A stretch of 26,867 nucleotides of DNA from Ettlia oleoabundans (lineage: Eukaryota; Chlorophyta; Chlorophyceae; Chlamydomonadales), in assembly GCA_019693395.1 (NCBI GenBank), contig JAAMXP010001378.1:1-26867 (forward strand). Direction: 5' to 3'. This document shows positions 17,914-26,867 of the stretch, one piece after another. The translations under genes were made by a program, and so were the position numbers. The number at the start of each line of letters is the position of its first letter. Positions within the stretch are counted from its first letter, which is position 1. The notes under the pieces were generated by a model that had not been told where the DNA came from, did no database searches, and saw only the letters and a program-made list of their open reading frames with translations.

Positions 17914-20739
17914 TTAACCGTCAAACATTTCACTGAACAGGTTTGCAAACTGACCGACTTGCTGCTGTGACTGCTGCATTGAGGGTATGGCCGCCGGCAT
18001 GGACATTGGAGGCAGCATGTCAGGCACGGGCGTTGAGCCTTGCATGCGTGGCAGCCCTGCCGCCACAGCACCCTGGTGCGCCTGTGCCCCCAGCAGCGCC
18101 GCTTCCACCTGCTCCCGCTGTCGAGAGCGCGCCTGCTGCACCAGCTGCTGCAGCTTGCGGGACAGGGCCAGCTGCTCGTGTGGGGTGCGACTCAGCATCA
18201 CTCGCACCTTATGCTCACCGACGTTGAGCTCCCTAGCAAAGTGCACGATGGCAGCACGCACTGCCTGCATCTGCTCCGTCCCCGGCAGCTGCGACGCAGA
18301 CGGTGATGGCAGCAGCCCGTGCGGCAGTGACTGCTGCGATGATAACAGTGGCAGCTGCATCATGGAACTGCTAGGGCCGCCGGGGGTTGGCACCATACCA
18401 GTCGGCAACTGCTGCTGCTGATGGTGGTGGTGCTGCTGATGCTGCGGATGCCTCAACATGGACAGCAGATTGCCGCCATCCAGGCTGCTCCCCACCAGTC
18501 GTCCGCTGGCACTGCTGCTTAATAGGCCAGTGCCAGTCGCATTGCCATCCATTCCCAGCGGGGGGAACCCCGCACTACTGCCGGGCCCGATGCCGTGCCC
18601 AAGCAGCGGCGGGGCTTCCGTGCTGCCGCTGCGGGGGAGCTGAATGCTCAGTACCGCCTGCTGTGGGGGCGTGGGCAGCGCTTGACCAGATGAAAGCGCC
18701 TGCTGCTGCCGTTGCCGCTGCTGCCCTGCTGCAGCCGTGGGTATACGAGCGTGTGGTTGCGACCCCGCAGCTGCACCTGCGGTGCCAGGCGTGCGCCGGC
18801 GCTGGCGCTTACGCACTGCACGCTGTGATTGCCGCACCTCCTTTTGCTCCTCTGCCTCCAGCATGGCATCTTGAACCAGCGCCTCCTCATCAGGCTGGTA
18901 GTCGAGAGACGCAATGCTGTCACCACCCCCGCCTCGCACTCCCTCCCTCGCCCTTGCCTTGCCCTTGCTCCTGTGCCCGTGCTCCTCCGCACAGTTGCCG
19001 CTGCCGCTGGTCAGCCTGGAGCCCTCCTCCTCAGCCGCTCCCTCCTGCTCCTCCTGCTCCCCCTCCTGCTGCAGCAGCTGCTTCATGCGGCTGGCACGCC
19101 CACGTCGTGGCTGGAGCTGCCGTCGCTCGCTCTCCTGCTGCTGCAGCGGCGGCGGCAGCGGGCGCGTGGCTTGCTGGCCCGCGAGGCCTGGCGTGCCTTG
19201 CTGCTGCAATGCCCCAGCGGCTACTTCGTGACGCACCTGCTTCACGTTGCTGCCAGCACGCTCAAGTGCAGTCTGTTGCTGATGCTGGAGCTGCTGAGCC
19301 ACCTGCTGCTGCTGCTCCTGCATCTCTGGCTGTCGCAACCCTTGTTGTTGCTGCTGCTGCTGCTGCTCATGCATTTGCCGCTGCATCGCCAACTGCTGCT
19401 GCTGCTGCTGCTCTCGCAGTTGCTGCTGCACCGCCGCTTCCTGCTGCTTCTGCATCGCCCACACCTCCTTTGCACTTAGGTGGTGCAGCACAGGTCCCCA
19501 CTCGCGACATACCTCCGGTCCACGCAGGCAGCTGCAGGCAGTAACAGCATCAACACCGCACCCATCAGTACTTTGCTAGCATCAGTGGCATACAACTTGA
19601 ACAACACAAGTGAACAAAGTATTTTCGGCTGCAAAATGCATGATGGTAGTGCAGCATCGCATGGCGCTGCTTGCCTGTCAGCGTGCACCCTCCCCCGGTT
19701 CTCATCTGCAGGATCACCCGGCACATCCTGAGCGGCACTTCCGTGTGCAGCTGCCGTATCCAGGATGCGTGGGGTGGGCAGCTGCAGGTTAGCAGGCGGC
19801 GCACGCCGCAGCTTTCCAAGCTGCATAGCGGACGCAATTCATCAAACAAGCAGTCGGCTTTGATGCACACGCAATAGGCGACGAAACGCCGTGCTCAGCC
19901 TAAACCGCATATGCCCGCTGTTTAGAGGCGGGAGCAATTGCAAACCAAGCGCAGCAATCAATCACGTGATGGCACCAAGCACTGACTGCCCTGCCCCAGC
20001 GCATGACTGTCGCTTGCTGCGCCTGTTGTGGCCCACTGCCATTGCTGTTTTGCGTATTGCACCGGCCTATGTGCCCACCTCAATGCGGATGGCGGAAGCA
20101 ACTTTAGCGCCATGGCAAGCGTCAATGCCCGCATCCGCACACAGCTCCGCAGCAAATTCTTCAGGTGTGGGCGTGGCGGCATGCAAGTCCCACCAGAACT
20201 GGTCCCGCAGCCGCAAGCTGGCTCCCAGCACCACATCCAGCCTGCGCAGCGGGGGGAAGAAAGGAGGGTTAACTGGGTGGGTTGGTGGTAGGGGACATGA
20301 GATCGGCAGTGGCAACCCAGCAGCAGTCTACCATGACCTCAATGCTGCAGGCAGCGCCATTCCAGTTCAACTGCGGGCTGTGCATAGCAGCATGATACCG
20401 TCACCGACGAGCACACCTGACAAGTTCCCTGCGCGGCCCGGCGCCCACCGTTGGCGGCGGCACGCTGGCCACCCAGTCGGCCACCTGTGCCCGGATTGTC
20501 TCTGCTATTGCGCCTCTGAAATGAAGGGGCATGCCCAAGTCGCGCACCAAGCCCTCCGAAAAGCTGCAAAGGTCCTTGGTGGTGGACGAAACAGGCCACA
20601 GCAGCCACTCCTGCAGCGTACCGCTGCTCATGCCTAGCGTAAGTTGCACGGGCACTAGCTCGTGTAATGGCAGCCGCTTCTGGTGCTGTTGTTGCTGTTG
20701 CTCCTGCAAAGCAGCCGTGGGACCCTTTACAACTTGCAT
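17914..20739 (-). CDS. SNF5/SMARCB1/BSH-like SWI/SNF subunit with Gln-rich tail
   Basis: Four exons (20739-20417, 20241-20079, 19781-19675, 19531-17914) sum to 2211 nt, 736 residues. SNF5 repeat 1 runs from about residue 27 (LVPVQLTLGMSSGTLQEWLL, then FSEGLVRDLGMPLHFRGAIA). Repeat 2 is in exons 1-2 (RLDVVLGASLRLRDQFWWDL, PEEFAAELCADAGIDACHGA, KVASAIRIE). A linker and a post-repeat motif follow (EWGPVLHHLSAKEVWAMQKQ), resembling the end of plant BSH. SNF5 is a core subunit of SWI/SNF remodellers and contacts partner subunits and the nucleosome. The last exon adds about 520 residues rich in Gln, with poly-Q tracts, a His/Gln stretch, a basic RKRQRRR cluster and a C-terminal helical segment (IVHFARELNVGEHKVRVMLS). 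Plant and animal SNF5 proteins are mostly 240-390 residues, so this tail is unusual. Intron 3 needs a GC donor. Confidence 0.8.
19290..19440. repeat. CAG/CTG trinucleotide tracts (poly-Gln coding)
   Basis: Clustered CTG runs on the plus strand (for example five CTG at 19351-19365 after three TTG, and six at 19393-19410). On the minus strand they encode the poly-Gln of the SNF5 tail. Interruptions with TTG/CTC (CAA/GAG) are present. Length variation between strains is likely. Confidence 0.8.
19532..19674 (-). other. GC-AG intron (SNF5 intron 3)
   Basis: Donor CAG|GCAAGC, acceptor CCTGCAG. Exon 3 is entered in phase 0, and the EWGPVLHHLSAKEVW frame needs a phase-2 donor; no GT in exon 3 supplies it. 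Confidence 0.6.
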
Positions 20740-20980
20740 TTTGCCAATATAACAAGACGTTCCCGCCTAAGGGGCCGAGTTCATTTAAGGGCCCCTGTGA
20801 TGCACTGTGAGGCACCACTGTGATGCTGTGATGCGCCAGGTGTCGGCTGATGTCAGCAGCTCCAGCAGCAGCACCTCGCACACCTCGTTCAGGACATCCT
20901 TGGCAGCGATTTACGAAGTCTTTTGCTGATTCCGTCACGTGATATCATATAGCCGTCCAAGGCTGCTTGTTTTCCCCAAC
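20740..20980. promoter_or_regulatory. Divergent promoter region, SNF5 and E-Syt-like genes
   Basis: 241 bp between start codons. It contains the 8-bp palindrome TCACGTGA (20935-20942), an E-box/G-box core 39 bp upstream of the E-Syt-like ATG. Repeated TGTGATG words lie at about 20796-20832. Confidence 0.45.
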
Positions 20981-23900
20981 ATGTCTGAGGGAGGAGGCAG
21001 TTTGGGGGCTGGGGAAGGCGGAGGTGATCTAACAGCCGACCTGTCACAGCAGCTACTCCATGAAGTGGCCGATCTCAAACGCTCGGTGGAACAGCTGAGC
21101 CAACCTGCGCAGTCCAGGGGTTACCGGCCAGGTAGCTTCCTGGCGGGGGCGGTGACTGTGGCGCTCGTGGTATTTATTATTTGGTGCGTTCTGCCTGGAC
21201 ACACATTCTCCTAGCAACATTACCCTCGTCTTTGCATCTATTGCGGTGCTTTCACCTGCTCCCATTCCTCCACTCTGCGGGCAGGCATCGCTTCCGGTAC
21301 AGCCTACGGCGCATGTCCCAGCGCCACCGGCAGCGTGAGGCTCTGCGCCAGCTATCGCATATGGATGCCCAGGAGCTGCGCCAGATCCTGGGCGATATCA
21401 ATCTGCCAAGCTGGGTAGGCTCTGTTCGTTGACACGTATGGCTGGCATACATGCCATCCTGCTATTGTCGCTCACTGGTTCACCTTGATGGCATGGCTCA
21501 TGAGGCACTTCTCGTTTTGCTTCCCTCTGTTGTTCACAGGTCAACTTTCCAGATGTCCAGCGAGTTCAGTGGTTGAACACAGTTATGGTGCAGATGTGGC
21601 CTCATGTTGCCAAATATGTTTCTGACTGGGCAGAGGTAGGTGCCAGCCACGGCTGGCATGCTGCAAAACCAGGCTCCAGCGGTCGCGTGACCCATGATGT
21701 GCATGTATGACAGGTTAGTATATAGTGCCAAACCATCGCCTGGGTATACTGGCACTTTTAGGAACACGCAAGTGCGAGTGCAGCAGGGGCTGTTGGTAAT
21801 TGTGTGGATGCCTGGCTTGAGGCTTGCAGGAAAGTGTGCCCCAGCTACTGGATGAGAACAAGCCCGCATGGATCCGCGAAATCAAACTCAGCCACTTCAG
21901 GTGACAGGCTGCTGGGAAGGAATGTGACTGTGCCCCCACCACAAATCCACAGTTCCAACCATGGCTTTATACCGCTCACACTGCAGTCTGGGACCAGTGC
22001 AGCCCGAGCCGCTGGGGGTGAAGGTCTACAGCGAGGAGGAAAGCAGCAATGATGAGGTTGGGTGACTGCAATAATGACAGCTGCATGCCGTGTTGTAAGG
22101 CAGCACAAATGCCAGGCATGCCATGTGCATTGCCAGACATACCCACAGGCCACAGTGCTGCTGTGGCCTGCTATGGGTTGCCGCTTCTCAGCATCTGCCT
22201 CTTATGATGTCATCAACTGACCGGCTGCCTATTGCCTCGCAGATCATTGTGGAGCTAGACTTTGTGTGGAATGGCCAGCAGGAGGTGAGCCTGGTTGTGA
22301 AGCCCGTGCCCAAGGGAGCCACGCACGCCATCACCCGTGTGCCGGTTGCGCAGCAAGTTGTAGACCTGGTGAGTGAGGAGGCGGCGTACTGTACCGCAGC
22401 CTGTCAGCTCTGGCTGGTGCGACACTGTGGGAGGAGCTGTGATGAGTATGCATCAGGTCATGCAGCATCGGCCCAGAACCAGCTGATGCTGAGTGCCTGG
22501 GGCTGCTCACCTGCAGGTGTCCAATATCGTCATCGTGAAGGTTGCCATGGAGCGCCTGACTCTGAATGGGCGCCTGCGCTTGACACTGCGCCCGCTCTTA
22601 ACCAAGCCGCCTCTTGTGGGCTCAAGTGCGTGGCAAAGCAGGCAGTAGGGATTACACCTTTGCCCTGCTGAGTTGACAAACCTTGGACCGGTAAACGTCG
22701 TGCCTGCTACGTTCACGGCAGCACACCTGCCTGTTGTTCCTTTACCATTGCAGTTCAGCTGGCCTTCACAGAGATGCCAAAGTTCTCCTTTGACCTCACG
22801 GTGTTTGGAGGCGATCTCAGCGTGCTGCCAGGCCTGGTAGGCTCACAACAAGCCGCTGTTCAGCATACAAGAAACCAAGGGCAGTCACGTTGCAGCCAGC
22901 GTTTTATCTAGCCCTTCAATGCTGATTGGTGCCTGTGCTGGTACTGATGCTTTACTGCTGCAGGAGACATGGCTGCACGGACTGATCAAAGACCAAGTGC
23001 TGCGCCCCTATGTACTGCCAGAGAAGTAATACGCCTGTCCTTCCATGATTTTTTCATTCCATTTCATTCCATTGTCCTTCCATCATTCCAAGTTGAGACA
23101 TGATTGCAGACACAACCAAGCAGGGGTGACATGCTTCCTGTATTTGACAGTGTGTGTCACGCCCTTCCCATCCCCCCTGCGGGCAGGGTAGTCATACCTC
23201 TTCAAGACATGGATTCATCCGACTTTGAGCGGCCGCGAGCGTTGCTCAAGGTAAGGGAATGCTTGTTGTAAAGCCAGGGCTGAGCAGCTTGGAAAGCGTA
23301 GAACACACGTGTTGTACACTATGGGACATCTTCCCAGGCCGCTACTGTGAGTCACATTATTGCCTCCAAACCGCCCGGCACGCTGCCTCGCGTATTACAC
23401 AAGCGGCTTCACACCTTGCTGATGTTGCCACCAGCAGGTAGAGGTGATTGAGGCGGAGCACGTGCCAAGGATGGATATTCTCTCAAACTCAGATCCATAT
23501 GTAGAACTCTCTGTGAGGGGCAGGAACAAGGTCAAGACACAGGTGTGCCGGCAGGTTGCTACCAAGCCAATGTAGCGTCTTTTGTTGCGTGATGGAACTT
23601 TTACGGGTGGCCTCAAACCCAGGATACTGGCTTGCCACTGCTCGACTGCCCACGCAGGTCATCCCTGATACCAAGCGCCCGCGCTGGCAGGAAACCTTCA
23701 ATCTTCTGGTGCACTATCCGGAGATGCAGGCCAGGCTGGTTTTACTGCGTTATTGCGTGACCACAATGCTCTGCTTCATGCTCCATGGCACGCCCCTGCC
23801 CCAGCTGATGTAATCCCAACCGCACCTTTGCAGGTGTTGCAACTGGTCCTATTTGATTACGATCGGTATGACCGGAATGACGAGATAGGAAGAGTAGAGG

Positions 23901-25768
23901 TGCCAGTGCGGGAAATGCCCCGGGGACAAGAAGTGGAGGATTGGTTTGAGGTGGAGCCCCCGCACCAGGAAACCCCAGCTAGCCAAAAGTATCATCAGAC
24001 GGTAGGCTGTAGGTTGTCACTGAATGATGCTGCTTCGAATGCTGCATGCCTGTTGGAGGTGCATGGTCCCTTTCTTTGTGCCTGCCTGCCTGCCTGCCTG
24101 CCTACCTGTGTCTATGGGCCATGCAGAGTGGTCGCTGCTGCGGGTCACTTCATGTGGGCCGACCCCGTTTGCAGGGCCCCTTTGGTCTCACCATCCATGC
24201 GGGGCAGAAGGTGATTGGGACGTTGATTCGCCCATGGGACAACAAGCTGCTCAAGCCGGGGGTAAAGAAACAGAAGGGGCGCAAGCGTTGCAGGCTGCAC
24301 CTCAAGGTGAGCGTGATGGGATATGTTGCTGGTGTGGGTTGGGCGTCAGACCAGTGAAGACCTGCAGCTGAAGGGCCATCCGGGGGCTGCTAGGGACATG
24401 ACTGTTGCGTTCCTGGCTCTGCAGATGGTGCTGCACGAGTTTGCCCCGGAGGATGTGGATGCAGCGGCTGTGGCTTCCATGGATCCGGGAGGGCCCCAGT
24501 CGCCCACCATGCAGCGCCTGCCCGACTCCGTGCGAAAAACGCTTTCGGGCGGGGTGCTGGTCCTAAGGATTCTGCGGGTGAATGCCTGGCCTGCCTCTTA
24601 TTGCCTACTTTCGCTGGTCTCCTCTTGCACACTTGCTGCTGAGCTGCAGCTATGCCAGAACTTATCAGTGACGCTCAGCTATGCCAGAACTTATCAGTGA
24701 CGCTGCGGTAACAGAGTCCTACTCCTTTTGCTGCTGTAACACGTGTTGCAGGTGGAGAGCCTGGTGGGCAAGCCGTGGTTGCTGGGTGGCTGGAAGCACG
24801 CTGTACAGGTGGTTGCTGCACTGCCTGCATACAGCCCATCCCTTGTGCGCAGCAACTTTTTTTACTTGAGAGAGGGCTTCTTACCTATGCATTTTCTCCG
24901 CCATTTGCAGGTGCGGGTTTTGTTTGCTGGGCAGGAGAAGAAGACGCTAGACGTGAAGGGAAAGAAGCACCAGTTCAACATTGACCAACAGGTGCAACTC
25001 CCAGCCTTTGGCATTCTGCTCCTACTCTTCTGCTGCATCTGCCCCCAGTGAGTCAAGTCACCCTTTGCTTCCTGTACCTGGACCCTGTTTGCAGCTCGAG
25101 TTTGTGATGAATGGAGACGAAGTGCAGCAGCAGGGGCGCCAGGTGGAGCTGGAAGTGTGGGACATGCACTGGCGCAAGGGTGGGTGCCTTGTGGGGATAT
25201 GGTGGGGTGGCCGATGTTTCTGGGGGTGGGTGGTGGGAGTCACGCTAAGAAGTTGAGGCGGGTGGATGCGCATGTGCCCGCCTCTGCACCTGGACTGCTG
25301 TTGTTGTTGGGCCCTGCCGCTCCATGAGGCCACCCCCGCCGTATCCCAGCAGGCTGGCAGCACACCCAATGCTTGTTGTTTCCAAACGCTGCAGTATCTC
25401 AGGGACGGACGGTTGTTGACTTTGCTAAAATCAAGAACAGTAAGATGTGGCGCCAGACAATGGACCTGCAGGATGTGGAGCAGGTTCGATGGGCACGTAC
25501 TCGTCTCCCTTCCCCCCCTAACATGTGGGGGCTGGGCATCTTTGTCCTTAATGGCCTGGTTATGGGGTGTGTGACCAACAGGAAGCGTAGCAGGCACCAG
25601 TCAGTCGCGTGGTAGTGGCCCACACAACTCATTGGTGCCGCTCGCTGCGGACAGTGCGCTGCAAGACTGACCTTGGTGAACACGGCGTTTATGTTGCTGG
25701 CCTTGCAGGGGCGCATATCGTTGGAGGCACAATGGATGCCCCTGCTGGCGGCCAATCAGCGGGCTTGA
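20981..25768 (+). CDS. Extended synaptotagmin / plant SYT-like protein (TM-SMP-C2)
   Basis: Twenty exons sum to 2016 nt, 671 residues: 20981-21183, 21285-21414, 21540-21635, 21830-21900, 21987-22056, 22243-22368, 22517-22625, 22754-22836, 22964-23025, 23187-23250, 23438-23542, 23658-23729, 23834-24001, 24175-24306, 24425-24577, 24752-24808, 24911-24991, 25095-25179, 25395-25483, 25709-25768. A Gly-rich N-terminus leads to one TM helix (FLAGAVTVALVVFIIW). An SMP domain (about 112-318) follows: VNFPDVQRVQWLNTVMVQMW, IIVELDFVWNGQQEVSLVVK, FSFDLTVFGGDLSVLPGL, HGLIKDQVLRPYVLPEK. C2A (about 330-440) keeps the acidic Ca2+ loops (MDILSNSDPYV; DYDRYDRNDEIG). A second C2-like unit (about 537-660, VLVLRILRVESLVGKPW...) lacks them. 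Such proteins tether the ER to the plasma membrane and move lipids. Intron 12 probably uses a GC donor (CAG|GCCAGG); a GT alternative would delete seven residues of a C2 strand. Confidence 0.87.
24079..24106. repeat. TGCC tetranucleotide repeat
   Basis: Six TGCC units followed by one TACC, within E-Syt-like intron 13. It is not coding in the chosen model. Confidence 0.85.
24647..24704. repeat. 29-bp perfect tandem duplication
   Basis: Two identical 29-bp units (24647-24675, 24676-24704), beginning CAGCTATGCCAGAAC, within E-Syt-like intron 15 about 50 bp before the acceptor at 24751. This looks like a recent slippage or duplication event. Confidence 0.9.
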
Positions 25769-25910
25769 CCTATCCTTGCTGGCAAATCCTCAACAGCTGC
25801 AACCTGCCGTGAACCTGCTGGTGGGCAGGTTGCAAGTTGGTGTCTTCACCCCATGCATAAAGCATGTGCTACTGTTCGTGTACTTGTTTCAATGCTGGCT
25901 TGCTAGTGTA

Positions 25911-25915
25911 TGTAA
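25911..25915 (+). terminator. TGTAA poly(A) signal, E-Syt-like gene
   Basis: TGTAA 143 nt after the stop at 25768. Confidence 0.55.
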
Positions 25916-25945
25916 TCAATAGGTTCAAACGGGAACACAGGCACC

Positions 25946-25950
25946 TTACA
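25946..25950 (-). terminator. TGTAA poly(A) signal, AP endonuclease gene
   Basis: Minus-strand TGTAA about 290 nt beyond the stop at 26239. Confidence 0.35.
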
Positions 25951-26238
25951 CCTGAACTGTCCTGAACTGGAGATTCAATGATACACCAGGCCCATTGCTG
26001 CAACAATGGGCAGCATGACGGATTTAGCATCTTCACGCCCGTAGCTCACATGCAACAGGGCGCACTGAGCAACGTTGGGCGGCATCCGTGTGTCCGCTCG
26101 CTGGTCGCTGCTGTCTGCCTGCACGTATCCACCTGCCTGCCCTGTCAATCTCCAGCTGGTGGTCCATCTACATGTCTGCCTGCTGCTGGGCGGCCCTGTA
26201 CTGCAACTACAATGCTGCCATGCTGTGCATGAGGCGCA

Positions 26239-26867
26239 CTAAAGCTTCAGCACCAGCCCCAGGGGGCAGTGGTCCGAACCCATGACCTGTGGCAAGTGGT
26301 AGCACTCATGCACTCTGCTGTGCAGCTGCTGCGACACCAGAAAGTGGTCCAGACGCCAGCCCCTGTTGTTGCTGCGCGCGTTGAATCTGAAGCTCCAGTA
26401 TGTGTAAGCCACGGCATCTGGGTACTGCGTCCGGAAGCAATCCACAAACCCCTGGCCCAGCAGGTTGGCGGCAAAGCTGGCGCGCTCCTCGGGCGTGAAC
26501 CCTGCGGTGCCACGCGGTGGCGGCCAGGGGGGTGGGATTGTGTGTGGGGGGCGTGAGCACGCAGCCGGACGGGTGGGGCGGCACTTGGATAGTTGGAGGG
26601 GTGGGAGGGAAGCGAAGGTAAATGGCAGGCTCGGGAGCATGGAACGGGGGGCAAGGGCAGGGGGGCCCACACGAGTGCACGCAGCTATGGCATTGGTAGA
26701 GATCCATACCGGGCCTCTTCTGACGCGCACCCACCTGCCGACTTAAGGTTGGTTTTGGGCGAGTGTATGTCAATCTCAGCAGGCGCTACATTGAGGTCAC
26801 CCGTCAGCACCACCGGCTTGCGCTGCTCCAGACCCTTGAGGTAGGCAGAGAAGGCTGTGGGAGCGCG
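26239..26867 (-). CDS. Exonuclease III/APE1-type AP endonuclease, C-terminal part
   Basis: Two exons are visible (26867-26735, open at the window edge, and 26501-26239), encoding about 130 C-terminal residues joined by a GT-AG intron rich in G/C runs. Hallmarks of the exo III family are present. [20 protein letters not shown] carries the GDxN catalytic motif. [40 protein letters not shown] and [16 protein letters not shown] follow. [13 protein letters not shown] carries the catalytic SDH. These enzymes cut DNA 5' to abasic sites in base-excision repair, in the nucleus or organelles. The N-terminal half, including the first metal-binding Glu and any targeting peptide, is outside the window. 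Confidence 0.92.

Larger units (their letters stand above)
25769..26238. other. Convergent 3' region of E-Syt-like and AP endonuclease genes
   Basis: 470 bp without a gene. It holds TGTAA signals on both strands (25911-25915 plus; 25946-25950 minus). The remainder (to 26238) is probable 3' UTR of the minus-strand AP endonuclease gene and is rich in CTGCCTG words. Confidence 0.5.

Noticed and set aside
18387..19544. Long plus-strand open frame (385 codons) opposite the SNF5 tail
   Set aside because: It is Ala/Pro-rich and arises from CAG/CTG-biased sequence antisense to the Gln-rich exon. Another antisense frame there is equally open, and neither has domains.
24079..24106. Possible CRISPR-like or structured repeat
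   Set aside because: It is a simple TGCC microsatellite in an intron, with no spacers.
1..26867. tRNA genes or transposon remnants
   Set aside because: No cloverleaf with A and B boxes, no terminal inverted repeats with transposase frames, and no reverse-transcriptase motifs were seen by eye on either strand.

Overview
The window looks like nuclear DNA of a chlorophyte green alga, probably trebouxiophyte-like, although the species cannot be fixed from sequence alone. The evidence is intron-dense genes with short introns and exons of about 30-1600 nt, GC-rich coding sequence, purely eukaryotic gene content (ESCRT-III, SNF5, SURF4, extended synaptotagmin, a kinetochore-like protein), and repeated TGTAA poly(A) signals of the green-algal kind 3' of many genes. 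There are no bacterial operons, CRISPR arrays, rRNAs or recognisable tRNAs. One 31-base N gap (12073-12103) lies inside an intron.

Layout. 28-216 (+): last exon of an Mpo1-like (DUF962) membrane protein. 572-975 (+): two possible exons of an unrecognised protein. 1583-4361 (+): coiled-coil protein with a C-terminal globular part, most like KNL1/Spc7 kinetochore scaffolds. 4689-8404 (-): 877-residue fusion of a GT1-type (GT-B fold) glycosyltransferase with an FkbM-type methyltransferase. 8696-10033 (+): SNF7/CHMP4 ESCRT-III subunit. 10269-12910 (-): SURF4/Erv29-like ER cargo receptor with a long N-terminal extension and a C-terminal KKxx signal. 13274-15588 (-): conserved protein of unknown function. 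15964-16650 (-) and 16834-17555 (+): a divergent pair of small unrecognised genes, the second with a mitochondrial-type N-terminus. 17914-20739 (-): SNF5/SMARCB1/BSH chromatin-remodelling subunit with a very long Gln-rich tail. 20981-25768 (+): 20-exon extended-synaptotagmin/plant SYT-like lipid-transfer tether (TM, SMP, C2). 26239-26867 (-): C-terminal part of an exonuclease III/APE1-type AP endonuclease, cut by the window edge.

The genes do not form a pathway. They alternate in divergent pairs (shared promoters at 8405-8695, 16651-16833 and 20740-20980) and convergent pairs (shared 3' regions at 4362-4688, 10034-10268, 17556-17913 and 25769-26238). Three encode endomembrane functions (SNF7, SURF4, E-Syt).

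Exon models were built by hand from reading frame, splice sites and remembered family motifs. Nine gene models keep frame throughout their exons. The two most notable observations are an apparent excess of GC-AG introns (three forced by reading frame, about six more probable, out of about 54 introns) and the glycosyltransferase-FkbM fusion.
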